This document shows positions 21,601 through 34,199 of a DNA stretch of 64,000 nucleotides, piece by piece. The notes beneath the pieces were generated by a model that was not told the origin of the DNA, ran no database searches, and saw only the letters and a list, made by a program, of their open reading frames with translations. A program made the position numbers and the translations under genes. The stretch's first letter is position 1. Every line of letters starts with the position of its first letter. Location of the stretch: positions 55,384,291 through 55,448,290 of the forward strand of contig OX419755.1 of the NCBI GenBank assembly GCA_948567375.1, written 5' to 3'. The DNA is from Lunularia cruciata. Lineage: Eukaryota > Streptophyta > Marchantiopsida > Lunulariales > Lunulariaceae.

Positions 21601-24431
21601 CCATGGTTGACTTTCGACCACTTTCTTTTATTTTTTGTTTTTAGGAACACCATTGTGATAACAAAGTTACTTGAATTTCTCTTGTAATGTAGTAATAACT
21701 TGTAGTAGTAGCTCAGGTACTTTAGGTGACTGTAAAGTAGTAACTTTTCTTTCAACTCAGGTACTTTAGGTGACTTTGACTTAGTCGTACATTATTAATT
21801 TAGGTGTTTTAAGTTAGATTTAAGTAAATTAAAATCTTAAATACATTTTGATTCAGATACTTAGGTGACTCTGACTCGGGTATATGGTATACTTGAACTA
21901 CGTATATTTAAGTAAAAAATTGAATCAAAATATAAAATTTCAAAATAATATAGGTAATGAAAAGTAATTCATTCATAACAGTAGTAAGATTTCATCATGA
22001 ATTCACTTCTCCTTTACCAACGAAATAGGGATTCCATAAGTTATCTCAAATTGAAAATACAACATATAAGAAAAATGAGAAAAAGAGTAATGCAGACAAG
22101 AAAAACATGGAAAAGAAAAGAAAATTTATTGCTTATACCATATAGAGAGAAGTAAATTAATATATTTAAAATTAATCATGAACTGATTGTAATTTTTTTA
22201 AATTTTATCACATATATATACTTACATAGATGATATAAAAGGAAACTAATGAATATAATTACAAGGGCAAATAATCATATACTATGTGGCAATAAAAAGA
22301 TAAGTCAAAATAAACCCTTATGAAATTTAAATTTTAGGTTAAGGGAATGAAATGAAAAAAGAGTCATAAGCATGTGATATGTTAATCATACCTCATATAA
22401 TATAAAAATACAAGGAATGGAAGGATTTGTATAACTCAGACAAATTGAGTACTTGTGTCAATATAACTACTTTGTATAAGTAAATATCTTGTTAAAAATT
22501 CCAAATCATTCATATTAGTCTATAAATTATCAAGGGTAACCAATATAATGTTGAGAATATTTCTTGAATAAAATAATGTATAAATTTGATATATGGATAA
22601 AATATAGGGGGAAAATTGATTTCATATTAATCTTAAAATATCTTTGGTATGATATAATTTTGAAGTGTTTTATTAGATAAGACAGTTTTATTATATAGTA
22701 GATTTAACTATTCTTCACTATTTGAATATATAAGATTCAGAAACTAAAAAATGTGTTGTTATCTTTATTTATGTCATTCATTTCAATCCTTCTAAATATG
22801 AAGACTTTATATATAACAAATGATAACTCTTGACAAAAAAACAATTGTGTCTTAAAGGTTGATGTGACAAATAGGAATTTAATTTCAAGTAAGAGGGCTT
22901 CAATTGATGTGGTTAATTATGCAAGCTCTGCAAAAATGTGTCCTATTCACAACTTGTTTAGCACTTAAGTGGGAAAGATCTTTGAAACTAAATTGAAAGA
23001 ATTGAACTTATAGAAATTAGCTGAAGTTTCATTCCTCTTCATGTTTACATATCAATTTAAACTTTAATGAAAAAAAAGATACATAATTATAACTTTAAAA
23101 TTTACTTTACTGAAGTACTATCTAAATCATATTGAAAGAAAATCAAACTATATCTATAGTATGTAATTTAATTAGTCCCACTAAAATAATGTTTCTATTC
23201 AAGAGAAAGTAGATCGTAATATAACTAGTGTCACTTAGCCTTATTTTCCAATTGTCAAACTAATCAAAATTCAATAGTATAGCTTAGAATCATTTTAGAT
23301 TCATCTTGATTATTTTTATTTTTGTAAGATTGATCAAATTAATTCAGTCCAAGCTCAATTCCTTTCAATTACTACTCCGATACATCATTTTTTAATCCAC
23401 TTCTTTCATGAATTCTAGATCTTTTTTCTTATAGATTTGTAAAAGTGATACTATTGGTACCTTAATATACTTGATCTTACTTTTGTATATTATACTAATC
23501 ACACATAAATAAGTAACATTAAGTGGATATTCTACTAATGGAAGAAGTAGAACAAGAGAAATCTTATCTTAAGCATACCAAATAAGCTTTCACCAAAGGA
23601 AGAGGAAGTATGACATCCACCTAACTTAAATTTTTAAGAAGTGTAATTTATAACTAATCTAAACCTAATAATTGGCTATTGAAGTCTCGTTAGAGTAACT
23701 ATATTATGTATTACAAGTTATTGAAAACTCTCTTTGAAGTTAAGAACTAGACCTAATAGAAGCACCAAAAAAGATGCCATTAGGAATTAGAAAAGTTAGT
23801 CACACATCAAGTTGACACATCAAATTTAGGATTAACATTTAGAGATTGAGAAGTTTCATATATGGATTTATAAGTTAAGTGTTTGCTTAAGGTATTAAGC
23901 TAAGACTAGTAATAATGTGTAACAAGTTAAGTTTACAACTTTGGAGTTCAAATTTGTGAATGATGAACATAATAAAAGATTTGATTTATGATATTTATTA
24001 TAAAATTTTCATTAGTGTCCTTTTCAAGTAGGTTAGTTGCTTTGAGAAGCTCTTTGAATTTTGAATTCATTTTCTTTAAAATCAAAAAGAATAAAATGTT
24101 AATATATAATTTTTATGAAATGGAAAATAGAATTCCTTTCCTTCTTAGATAGTATATTTTATGACTTTGGTGTCCAAACTTGATGAATTGAAAGATCAAG
24201 GTTTTTGAGTCCAATTTGGAATGATAAAATAAAGATTATGTTACATGTATGTCTAGGGATTCATATGATTGTGGTGGATTAGAAAGCTCTTTGAAGTTCA
24301 TATCCAATGATATAAAATCCATAAAATCATTGGATCAAATCACAACATAGAGCGCTATTGAAATATTTCTCTATTCTTCTTCTTTCTTTAATCCAAGATT
24401 TTGTAGTTCAAAATCATAAGTATCACAATAT
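21601..24431. other. AT-rich intergenic spacer
   Basis: The stretch is strongly AT-rich, with no coding stretch of note and no recognised repeat family. A short word 'aggtactttaggtgact' is repeated near 21716 and 21760. It ends where the X2 5' LTR begins. Confidence 0.6.
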
Positions 24432-24798
24432 TGTAATATCAAAGCTAGTTTGCTTGGATGTTTGAAGGATAGTCTTGGCAGTCACAATCATACTAGTATC
24501 TACAAAGGGACTACTTAGTGGCGATAAGATATTAATTCAATGTTTTCTAATTGCATTGTTAGAGTTACTATTTGCACCATTAGTTGGGCTATTGGATGTG
24601 TAGTTAGAGTTGGACTCCTTGGCTGCCCCAGAGTGCATACCTAGTGCAACTCTAAAGAGCTCACTTCTTCTATGTTGAGCCTTTGAGCTCTTGGCTATGG
24701 TGGATAAAGGCAAGCTATTGTCATGCTTTTTCTATTAACTAGAGTGGGTGTTGCTTGACTATGTAATCAAAGCTTGTTGGTATTTTATATTGAATGTT

Positions 24799-25174
24799 GA
24801 ATGCTTAAATTTAACACGTGATCTAATTTGTGGTTGATTGAATTCATAGAAGGAGTCTAGGAGAAATATGATGCAAAATAGTATGCATTGGTGGTATTTC
24901 CAAGCTTGGAGCAATTGAGTGTTACTTGATTTTGCGGATTCATTGATAGTTTGAGCAATCATGCATGGAAGAATTGTTGAGTTTATGAATGCTTAAATTT
25001 AACACATGATCTAATTTGTGGTTGATTTAATTCATAGAAGGAGTCTAGGAGAAATATGATGCAAAATAGTATGCATTGGTGGTATTTCCAAGCTTGGAGC
25101 AATTGAGTGTTACTTGATTTTGAGGATTCATTGATAGTTTGAGCAATCATGCATGGAAGTATTGTTGAGTTTAT
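24799..25174. repeat. Tandem duplication, 2 x 188 bp, inside the X2 LTR
   Basis: 'atgcttaaatttaacac' starts at 24801 and again at 24989. The two 188-bp copies are nearly identical through 'gagcaatcatgcatggaag'. A third, much more diverged copy follows at about 25211-25376, so there was an older and a recent duplication. Confidence 0.93.
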
Positions 25175-26024
25175 CTTGTGATTTGATAGTTTATTGAGTG
25201 CTTCTACCAGACTGGGTGTGGCTTGACAATGTGATCAAAGCTTGTTTTTAGTTCATATTGACTATTGAATGCTTAGATTTTAGATCTTATCTGAGTTGTG
25301 ATTGATTAATTACATAGAAGAAGTCTAGGGGGAAATTGGGTGCATGATAGTGTGCATCTAGACACTTGGAAAAATCAATTTTGTATTCTGATTTGATAAT
25401 TTATTGAGCCTTCTATAAGTGTTCCCAAAATTCTCTAGACTTAGAATTCTCTAAACTTAGATAAAATATGGGTGATCAATTGCATCAATATAAGAGTCAA
25501 TTTAAGTGCAAGAAGGTGAAATTTGAGATTAGGTGTTACAAATTGACCCCAAGTGAAAAATTAGAGTTAGAGTTCTCCATCTACCCCATTGGAAGAATTG
25601 GTTGCATTTGGTAGAAGCTTCAAAATTGCCAAATGTAGCAAATATGTACTAGAGTTGGTGAAAATCTAATGGGTTAGATTTGTGAGCGCCATTCTTTTGA
25701 ATTCCCAAAGCTCAAATTAGGGATTTAGAGGTCTACATCCACCAAATTAAGTAATTAAATCCAATTGGTGGAGGATTTGGAGGTCACTTAGATGTAGTGG
25801 AGGCAATCCAGTTGGATTTATGAGATGGACAATTACCATTTGGACTTCTTGTGATTGGGACCCCCTCTATTCTTTGTTTCTTTTTTGTGCACCATGTTTG
25901 TGTAGAATGCCTTAATATTTGGAGCATTAGTGTTCTAGTGTGCTCTTGGTAGTGATGCTAGAGTGATACCAAGTTAAACTACCCATATTTCTCTTTGATG
26001 AGAAGTGATGACCTATAACACTTG

Positions 26025-26722
26025 TTGATGCATGTATGCTCCACATGGATATTAAGTTTGGTATTGCAAGTAGTGGAGAATTATCTATATGGAGTTTAGC
26101 TTAGCTCCTACATTAGTCATAATTAGCTGATTAGTCCTAGCTAAGATAGTGACCCTATTCTAGAGGAACGGAAAAGAGTGAGCATCTTTATCTTGTCTTC
26201 TAGTGTATTGACTTGGTATTATTCTTGGTTATTTGACTTGAGAAAGAATTGAGAACTCTTGGGCCCACAAGCCTTGTTGGTGTGGATTTTTTTATAGTCC
26301 AAAGATAGCCCATGTGAAGGAATCCTTGATCCTTGGTCTTATCTTCACCTACTAGTTGGTAGGTGAGGATAAGACCACCTGCCCAAAGGATTATTCCCAT
26401 GTGCTTGGACATTCCTTTAGACTTTAGACTTTATTTAACTTTTAGCTTAGTAATTTGAGTTACTCTAGTAATTAGTAACTTTGGTGTGTAAGTTTTTCAC
26501 AAGTATATAAGCTAGGGGTGAGGAGGTACTAATTATCCTTTCATTTGCAACTATCTCTCTCTCATTGCATTCTCTAATGAGCAATGTCTTGAGACTTTGA
26601 AGTGTCTTGGAGTTCTAACCTTGGAGGAGTGTGATGGATTTGGGGTTCCTTGCCTTATTAGTCCATGGTGCACTACTTCAATAGCCATCAAAGGTTCATC
26701 CTAAGTGAGAGATAGGTCAGCT
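26025..26722 (+). repeat. R620 copy 2, inside the X2 5' LTR
   Basis: It is the reverse complement of the block at 6184-6850. The undisturbed X1 LTR (reverse complement of about 1395-1440) gives the empty site 'gatgacctacagattgtgg', which is split here, so R620 inserted after X elements had spread. An 'acttg' word lies at both edges and may be the target duplication. A TATA-like word (agtatataag) lies near 26502-26511, followed by 'aactatctctctctc'. Confidence 0.8.
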
Positions 26723-26929
26723 CACAGACTTGGAAATCATGAGAGTGTGTGTTGTGATGGAAAGATACAAGTTGCACTTCCCTAGCATAGTTGTCATGAT
26801 TAGAGGTACTTAGGTACATTAGTGTGTGGTGAACAATTATTGATGGTACTTAGTGCATACAATTGCGGTCTAAATATATAATCATGACAAAGTTCTCTAA
26901 GGATTTGAGAAGGGACTTTATTGTAGTGC

Positions 26930-28560
26930 ACATTGAGTTTACATGGAATGACACTTGGTATAAACCAATATCTTAGGTCCTAGTGAGTGAGGAGATTCAT
27001 TCTAATTTGGAGTTTGACATGGGAGCTAATTCAATTGAAAGTGTACATTGTGTATCCCTACCATTGTTGTGGGACATGGACAAGATTTATAGGGCCTCCA
27101 AGGTCCCCAACCTACTCTAGTATAGTGGGTATAATTAAGTCGGATGATTTCATCTAGGAGTTTGATAGTTGGTGTGATCTATAACAAATGTGGAACCTAA
27201 CTTTCTTCACACCATTCATGCCATGGAAGAGGTTGTTCTAACAATTGGAAGGTCAACTAGTAGACAACTACCACAAATTTAAGAAAATACACTTGGAGGA
27301 GATTGAGCTATGGAGATGGTCTTAGTCTCCAAACTACATCTCTCTATCACTTTAGATTCAATTTCCAAAGGTAGATTCATAGTACCCACAAGTTCCAACT
27401 CTAGTAATGTTGGTGGATCTAATAGAGGTGTATTAGTTGGAGATGGTGCTACTTCATGTGAAGGTACCACTATAGGAGCTAGTGCAATAAAAAGGTGTAA
27501 TCTCGTGGAAGAGTTCTTTTAATGTCTAAGGTAGAACTACCAAGGAGTGCAGATTGACAAGCTGAAGAGCTTATAGGAATTCCAAAAAATTGTTAGAGAA
27601 AGTCTATGCAAGGCATACACTTGCATGAGATGGTTGATCAGTTTCACTCAAGGAGGTACTAAGGACTATATGGTCTAGTTCTAGTATATGATACTAGACA
27701 AGGAGCAACAACAAATAGTTCATAGTGCTATATTTTAGAGGTTACCTCATTGACTTTGGTGGTGGTCTTTGGTTTAGCATAGTGCATAGAGATCAATATG
27801 GGGGAGGAGAGAATGGTGACTACTAGATTTGGTAGGAACATATCATCCATAACTATTATGTCTTCTAGAGTCCAATAGAGTACACTAACATCATGTTGAC
27901 TTTTGAGTGCAAAGTGTACATCCCCACTCTTATGAAGGGAGTGGAAGGCCCAATGTACTCAGACCCTTACCTTCAATTTTGGGTTAGTAGTAGACAATGA
28001 GTGGTGGTGTTTCTTTTTGGACTTGTGGTGGACCTCACAACAAGAGAAAGTGCATCCAAGCTAATGGGTATGATACCTTTAAAGCACCTTAGCTAGCCTA
28101 AAGATAGTGTGACCAAAGCATTGGTCTACACTATCTTTAGGCTAGCTACAAATTTGGTCACACTATCTTGGTCATTTGGTGATCAATGCTTTGGCTTACA
28201 TCTAAAGTTACAAAGTGGGAGGGCTGCTATGGCAAGAGGTAGTGGAGGCACAAGACAAGGAGGATAAGGTGGTGGTAGAGGACCTCCACTTGGTAGGGGC
28301 CTAATACTTGCCCTTGCTTCTGATATATCTATGGCTATATGGACCAAGAGGTTGGAGCAAAGATTGGCTAGCGAGCTATAGTTGAGAGGAGATCAAATTT
28401 AGGTGTTGAGACTTCTACTTCTTATGCTAGTGATAGAAATGTTCTTGAATTCAAGTGTAGATCAACACAAGTAGATGTATCTACCATAATAACTAGGAGT
28501 GAAATGACTGCTCTTGAGCCTAGAGGAGCATCAATGGAGTTGGATCCACAAAGAGGAGAG
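26930..28560 (+). pseudogene. X2 gag region
   Basis: It aligns by eye with the X1 gag (reverse complement of about 1-1180) from 'atatcttaggtcc' near 26970 to 'acttgtggtggacctca' near 28019. Downstream is a glycine/arginine-rich stretch (28225-28310) and SIWxKRLEQRL-like wording near 28330-28370. No zinc knuckle was clearly seen. Heavily decayed. Confidence 0.65.
28090..28172. repeat. Inverted repeat / fold-back in X2 gag
   Basis: A perfect 20-bp inverted pair (tagctagcctaaagatagtg at 28090-28109; its complement at 28129-28148) has a 19-base loop. A second inverted match follows: 28101-28117 (aagatagtgtgaccaaa) is complementary to sequence near 28154-28170. Confidence 0.9.
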
Positions 28561-28599
28561 GATGGTAGATAGGTCAGACTTCCCTAGTCTTTCACACTT

Positions 28600-29450
28600 T
28601 TTGAGTCACTACAAATGACATCCATAGCTCCTAGACATCCTAGAGTAGGTAAGGTAGGTACTTTTAAAGTGCAGGATGGACTAGATACTTGTCACCCACC
28701 TACTTCTATAGAGATTATATCTAGTATAATGTTGGAGTTGGCTCAATTGATAATATGCTCTCCTTTATTCTCATCCAATGGTATGTTTATATTAGGAGTT
28801 GACCTAGCTCTAGTGTTTCAATTGGCTGCCACACTTTGTGAGAGTAGAGATAGTTTGGTTCTTGCTTTTAGAGCAAAGGTGATTGATGATGGGGCTAACT
28901 TTGTTGAGGAACATGGGATCCATTTGGCTACCATTGGCTCAAAGGAGGCAACAACTGCTAAGTTGGATGAGTTACATGCTAGAATCGCATTTGAGCACTC
29001 TATGTTTCCACTTGGAGTTGTCCTATTGGAAAATCAAGATGGGATTTTTAGTTTGGTGGGACCTTCAAGGAAGGTCTATACACCACAAAGTGTCTTTATT
29101 AGACTTTGGTGCATAGCTCTTTATGTTTGGAAAGGTTGTTGTTCTTGATCTTGAGCTATGAAAGACCAATATGGAGAGGTGTCCATTTCAAATCTAAACA
29201 TCTTTAGGGGTGGTTCCATTCAATACATCACATTGGAGAGCTCATTTTCCAACTTCAACCCAATCATCTGAGTGATAGTTCTATGATGAGAGCCCATGTC
29301 ATTGCAACAATAATAGATATGTATGATGTGTTAGTTGGTGGAGAAGTGTTATATCCCATGAGTTTCAATATTGACTATTAAGAGGATATAATTTCATATA
29401 GGCCAGGTTTACAATCAGATAAAGGATGTGTATATTAGATATTAGTGGGC
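28600..29450 (+). pseudogene. X2 protease region
   Basis: The 178-codon open stretch 28615-29148 and the sequence just after it resemble the retropepsin region of this Gypsy lineage. Notable are a DxGA-type word (28883-29116 frame: LLDFGA) near 29100, a following GK-rich strand, and CPFQ-type wording near 29175-29190. It is identified by position between gag and the methyltransferase-like domain and by remembered resemblance. Confidence 0.5.
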
Positions 29451-29699
29451 TTTAGTGGTAGTAATCTTGGCTCACTACAGTCAAGGACCATGGCATCAGT
29501 ATTTGTCTTCAATGGTTTGTTACTTGGCCTAGTGAGTAATTGGAGGAGAATGCCCATGCAAAAGATACCCTAATACAAGAGAGGAGATTAGTTGGATTTA
29601 GAGTTCACGTGGAGTTGTCTATCTATCTTGGATGTTCCATTATGGAGTTCTAATAAGAAGTTGTAGCATCATGTGGATAGGTTGATATAGTAAGCTTGG

Positions 29700-29819
29700 A
29701 ATGGAGCCTTTGTACCACTAATGGACCAACTTGATGATGATCCAATCACTTTGCAATATCCAATGGATGAAGTATGCATATTGGATTTGTTTGATGGGAT
29801 TAGCATTGGACTAGCTGGT
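29700..29819 (+). pseudogene. X2 C5-cytosine methyltransferase-like domain, motif I part
   Basis: LDLFDGISIGLAG at about 29780-29818 fits the SAM-binding motif I of C5-cytosine DNA methyltransferases (DLFxGxGG...). The domain follows the protease region and precedes RT. It breaks off at 29819, where a host gene fragment begins on the other strand, and resumes near 31094. Confidence 0.65.
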
Positions 29820-31093
29820 ACGTCTGTCAGACATGACTTCTTTGGCGTGGCAGTGAGGAGTGGTAGAAATGACCTCCTTGGGCCAAAGTGTTTCCAAAGG
29901 CCTCTCCAGCTCCGATCGGGAGGAATACATGGAATAACATACGTGCCATATCCCATATTGGTCTTTCTCAGCTGCTTTTGGCGCAGGGCAAGTACAAAAC
30001 CTTTGAGCCGTAGGTCTCTTCAGAGCAACAACGGGAATCATTCCACATATTGCATCTTCCAATCTTTCTTCTAAAGTATACCACTCAGCAGAAGGGCGAA
30101 TAAATAGAGGTTCTTCCTATTTCAATCGATGGGCCTGCATGAACTTGATCTTTGCTCTCTCGTAAAGCTTGGGAAATGCTTTACAGATCTGTGGAGTTTT
30201 CAAAGAAGTTAGAAAACCACTTGACCGACCCTTCTTCATCTTCTACTTGATCATCTAGAAAGGAAAAGTTACGTTATTTTCTCTCAGATTCTACAGTATG
30301 TTTCTATGAGATTACTGTGACTCACATGAAATCTAGTCGATTGAGGATCCTATGTTCAGAGCTCAGGTATAACCAGCGCCATGTCTGCATAATATACAGG
30401 CTGAAGGTCCTTGTCCATTAGATCTTTGATCTAAAGTACGTAACCAGATTGCTGAGTAACCCTTCATGACCAAGCATGTCACAGGCCAAATAAACTGTAG
30501 GTGCCTTAGGATGATTCAATATGCACTGCTGCACATGCTCGTACAAGCAAACCAGTGTAAATGAGTAATATTATCCATGTAAGTACAGCTCAGCCTCCAT
30601 AGCTAGACCGGGAAAATAAAACTGACCGTGTTACACTGCAATGCCTTAACTAGTGAGTACTCAAAGTAACTATGCAACTAGGTGGTCAACAATGTGCAAT
30701 GGGAATATGTGTCGAGGACAAACGTACTTGATAAAAGGCTTCTTCCTTTGAGGGCATGCGCATACGCTCTTTCCCGAACGTGCAATCCAGGAAGATGCAA
30801 TCAAGGACGCATTGCTGAGTCTTGTATTTACCCATCACATTCTTTAGGCAATCATCTGTTAAGCGATAGTCTCCTGTATGTAGTACATTCCCAAAGCTGC
30901 CCTCAAAAAGGAGCATCACAGCTCCTGCAGAGCACAAATCATAACAAGCACACAGAAAGTTAGAATCTCCGGGGTGTCAATACGTTCTCGGAACTAACAT
31001 TAACAATATGTTTAAAAGAAACTCAAGACAACTCGAGAAGAGTTGAATACCTGGACAGTGATTCGCATCAAAAGCCGTGACAGTGCAATGCAA
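29820..31093 (-). pseudogene. Fragment of a SNM1-type DNA repair gene (LIG6-like), introns retained, inside X2
   Basis: Minus-strand pieces match the metallo-beta-lactamase/beta-CASP nuclease fold of SNM1/Artemis proteins, closest from memory to the N-terminal half of plant DNA ligase 6. Piece 1 (about 31047-31093): DANHCPG, then gtattc donor. Piece 2 (30728-30924): AVMLLFEG, LHTGDYRL, LDCTF; ctgcag acceptor and gtacgt donor. Piece 3 (30326 to about 30537): NHPKAPTVYLACDMLG; gtgagt donor. Piece 4 (29820-30188): FPKLYERA, IRPSAEWY, CYSMYSSRSELE, VISTTP; ccacag acceptor. Exon phases agree between pieces 1, 2 and 3. The N-terminal HxHxDH region and any ligase domain are missing. Piece 3 has a frame lesion with stops and piece 4 an in-frame TAG, so it is a pseudogene. 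Introns rule out a processed copy. Confidence 0.8.
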
Positions 31094-31206
31094 TGCAAAC
31101 ATGTGTGTTCTTAGGTACTTGTATGTGGCAAGAGATGAGACTACTAAATGAGTCTCCTTACGTCACGTGGTGCACTTGGTCTATTGGTATCCAAAGTTAT
31201 TATAGT
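31094..31206 (+). pseudogene. X2 methyltransferase-like domain, segment after motif I
   Basis: The plus strand reads LRYLYVARDETTK near 31111-31149, followed by SLRHVVHLVYWYP. The shape (RYxYV, acidic residue, RHxxxL) is the motif II region expected after motif I in this element family. It lies between the host gene fragment and the D 5' LTR, showing that both interrupt one domain. Confidence 0.5.
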
Positions 31207-32081
31207 TGGGCAAAAAAGTCTAACACAAGATGTGCAAGAAGAAAAGTTCCATGGACAAGAAGATTGACAAGAATGTATAGTAGTAGAAGAAATTGAAGAG
31301 TTTAACAATGCATTGAGAGGTTAGGATCATCTAGCATCCAAGGGAGGAGAGCTAATTGGCCATTATGGCATGGACTGCTAGGGTAGTGGCAATTGCAAAC
31401 TAGTGCAGTATTTTAAAGTAGGTTAGGAAATTTTGTTAGAGTTAGGATCCATTATTTAAGGAGGAGTAGCTCCCTTGAGGGGTAATCTTGATTTAGCCAA
31501 TAGAGATCATTGAAAGCACTTCTTGAGATTCTCAAAGATTTATAGATTAACATAAATTGACTCCTACAAGAGAGATGGACTAAGTGCCCTACAAGAAGTG
31601 GAATCTTTCCTCCCACAAAATTTTATTATGCAATTTAGAGCCTAAGACTAACATGGTACAAGGCTAATAAACTATGGTGCACTTCTTCTCTTGTTGTGTG
31701 TTATATGGTTTGATTAAAAGTTGCAAATATTTGAATGGTTGTTGAGGAATCAATGCTCCTTTGTAGATTCTCACATTGATCTTATGTTTGGTCCATTTTA
31801 TTAAACCACATTCATTGTATTAATTAATAAACCAACTCCAAGTGACATACCAAAGAAGCTGAAGGGTTTAACCTTTAAAGTCAACCTTTAAAGTGTCTCT
31901 GAAGGTAAATATCTAAGGGGAATTTCCTTCCCTGAATGGAGTTGCAACTTGCTATGGGAGCTTTGACTCCATCACCTCTTGGTGCCATGTAAACGGCCTG
32001 CAATGCAAAGATTGTACTATTGCTTTCCTCATTCTACAACACTCTTTCATTTCCACTATAGGATAGGATAACCAACCAACA
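31207..32081 (+). repeat. 5' LTR of D
   Basis: It starts TGGGCAAAAAAGTC and ends near ccaaccaaca. It matches 43539-44425 in order, for example 'taggatcatctagcatc', 'ttggccattatggcat', 'ggtgcacttctt' and 'tttccacta'. A TATA-like word (tatttaagg) lies near 31452. The primer site after it was not recognised. Confidence 0.85.
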
Positions 32082-32699
32082 TTTCTTGTGCCACCATTGG
32101 CTGATTTGTATGTCCTCTCTACTTCCTTGAACAATGTACTTCAGTCATATCTGCTTAGTGCCACCTTGCAATGCCATGGTCTTTTTGGTTTTGGGGGTAG
32201 CATTACCTCCCATTCTCACCAGCAAGATAATTTTAAACTTGGAGGAGACAATACTCGCCTAACAAAAACAAACAATTAAGTGCACAAAAGGCATCATCTC
32301 CAAACGATGTATGTTCTCATTGATGGAAAGTACTTTTTCCCAAGCACACATGTCTACCTCATCTCCACACCTTACAGCAGTCGACACTCCTACAACAACA
32401 CCTACTCTATTTATTGCAGCCTCTTCTACCCTAGTTGCAATGAATTCCATGGCCAAATGAGGAAATAATTGTATACCACATGGATGGTAATATTTACACA
32501 AGAAGAAGACTTCAAGTTTGTTCATCCAAATGTTTGCATGGCACAAGATATCCTGGATGATGCTGCCATGACACCACAAATTGGCCAATGTTTTATTAGT
32601 TTACACAACAATGTTTCAATGGCCTTACCTTGACCACACAAATGAGCTATGTGTTAATATGGGCCAAAGGCTGATAGGAATACATCTCACAATAACAAC

Positions 32700-33860
32700 A
32701 AGAAAAAAATAAACCAACGTTACAGAGGACACAATGAGACCATGCAGGTGTTTATTCAAAGGTTCTAATACATATCTTCAATGATCCTACCATCTATGGA
32801 CTATACAATGGCCATAAATTGGTTTAAGGATGCTCCACCTGAGGATATTCATAAGTTTCTAGGTTATAACAAGGCAACAACTTTGGCCCAAGCATTCAAA
32901 GAAACATGTTGTTGGGCTCAAGCTAATGAGTATCACATGGCCTTACCATATTCATTCTCCATTATATTGGGCTCAAGGGTAGTGTAATGCATAAAACATA
33001 TGCTCTCACTTAGGGATTCTCATGATCTATCTACTTCTACAAGGGGAATTTCACAACCACAACATACTCATATGTGGTATCACAATTAGTACCAATATAT
33101 GATCAACAGCCAATAGTGCCTCCAGCAATAACCCCCATAACACCTTTGGCACTATGTGCTTCCATAACTACATTGGTGCTTGCAACAACCACTAGAATGG
33201 AGGATATCCTGGTCAAGTTGGAACATCTTGAGACTCTTCACTTAGCACAACAACCCAAGAGAAATCTGGTTAACACTACCATTAGGGGCAAAACATCCTA
33301 TGCATAATGCTTGGGACAAGGCCACATTAATACCTAATGTACTATCTCAAACATTCCAAATTTTTCTATCCATTGTGGAAGGTATGGACATACAATGGCA
33401 AAATGCAAAACATTACAAAGGTGCCAAGAACCTCATGAAGGAAGAACTCATGTGGTGAATACTATCTTGCCACAAAACACCTTCAACCAGCACTTATGGG
33501 ATCCACTCTTCCAAGGAGGAAGAGGAAATGAACAAGGGTGTGGGCCAATTGGCCCTGATATTTATTGTCACATTTGCAATAAAAATTGATATGCAAACCA
33601 ATGCCCCAACAAACCTACACATTGTGCATTCTGCTCTAGTGCACATACTATGGCACAATGTGCAGACTTTTAGAACTTCATCGCTTAGGCATGAGGGGTG
33701 CCCACATAGAATGAATAACCCAAGAATATTAGTCCCAACAAGAACATGCATTTCATTACTATTGAAGAAGTTCCCTTGGAAAGAGGGTATCAAATAAGGA
33801 AGGTGTCTCCTCAAGGCCAATGTCTTCTCACAACATGATTTCATACTTATATAGTACTTG
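32700..33860 (+). pseudogene. D gag region with cysteine knuckles
   Basis: A capsid-like stretch at 32781-32987 holds MAINWFKDAPPEDIHKF, followed by a hinge at 33074-33300. Knuckle-like words follow: HCGRYGHTMAKC near 33372-33407, a second near 33560-33605, and CAFCSSAHTMAQC near 33628-33663. Fossil with many breaks. Confidence 0.65.
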
Positions 33861-34199
33861 CTCTAGCTAGTACTTCTGGCTTAAAGGACTACTATTCCAT
33901 GGATTCCAACAATGAGCCCATACAGGATGAGACCTTGCAACCTATCTTCAAAATGTACCACACCATGATTCTTATGTTCGATACCCTAGCAAAGCAGCCC
34001 CCTACTTCCTTCATACAAAACTATGATATCATTGCCAATTTGTCTAACACTAAAGCAAACATTGCTCTCAAGAAACTATGCAAAGTATCTCCTACCAAAT
34101 GAAAGAAGCTTCAAAGCTTCTTGTTATGGGAGCAGCTTGTGTTGTCTTTCAAGGATCCCCCAACTGAGGAAGTCATCTTGTAGACACCCAATCCCATAG

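Larger units (their letters stand above)
24432..26760 (+). repeat. 5' LTR of X2 (with R620 inside)
   Basis: It begins TGTAATATCAAAGCTAG, matching the 3' LTR start at 56379 (tgcattgccaaagcta) and, in reverse complement, the X1 LTR end at 3698. The 3' edge is uncertain because no clear primer site was seen before gag. It contains a 188-bp tandem duplication and R620 copy 2. Confidence 0.6.

Noticed and set aside
29805-29840. Helitron-like 3' end (CTAG followed by T, with a short palindrome gtctgacagac) at the edge of the inserted gene fragment
   Set aside because: CTAG is needed by the X2 motif I codons, the palindrome leaves almost no loop, and there is no TC start preceded by A at the other edge.
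32082-32110. Primer binding site of D
   Set aside because: Sequence after the D 5' LTR does not match the initiator-Met site, and no other tRNA could be named with confidence.
32259-32588. Minus-strand 109-codon open stretch
   Set aside because: It is antisense to the start of the D interior and shows no domain; a frame shadow.
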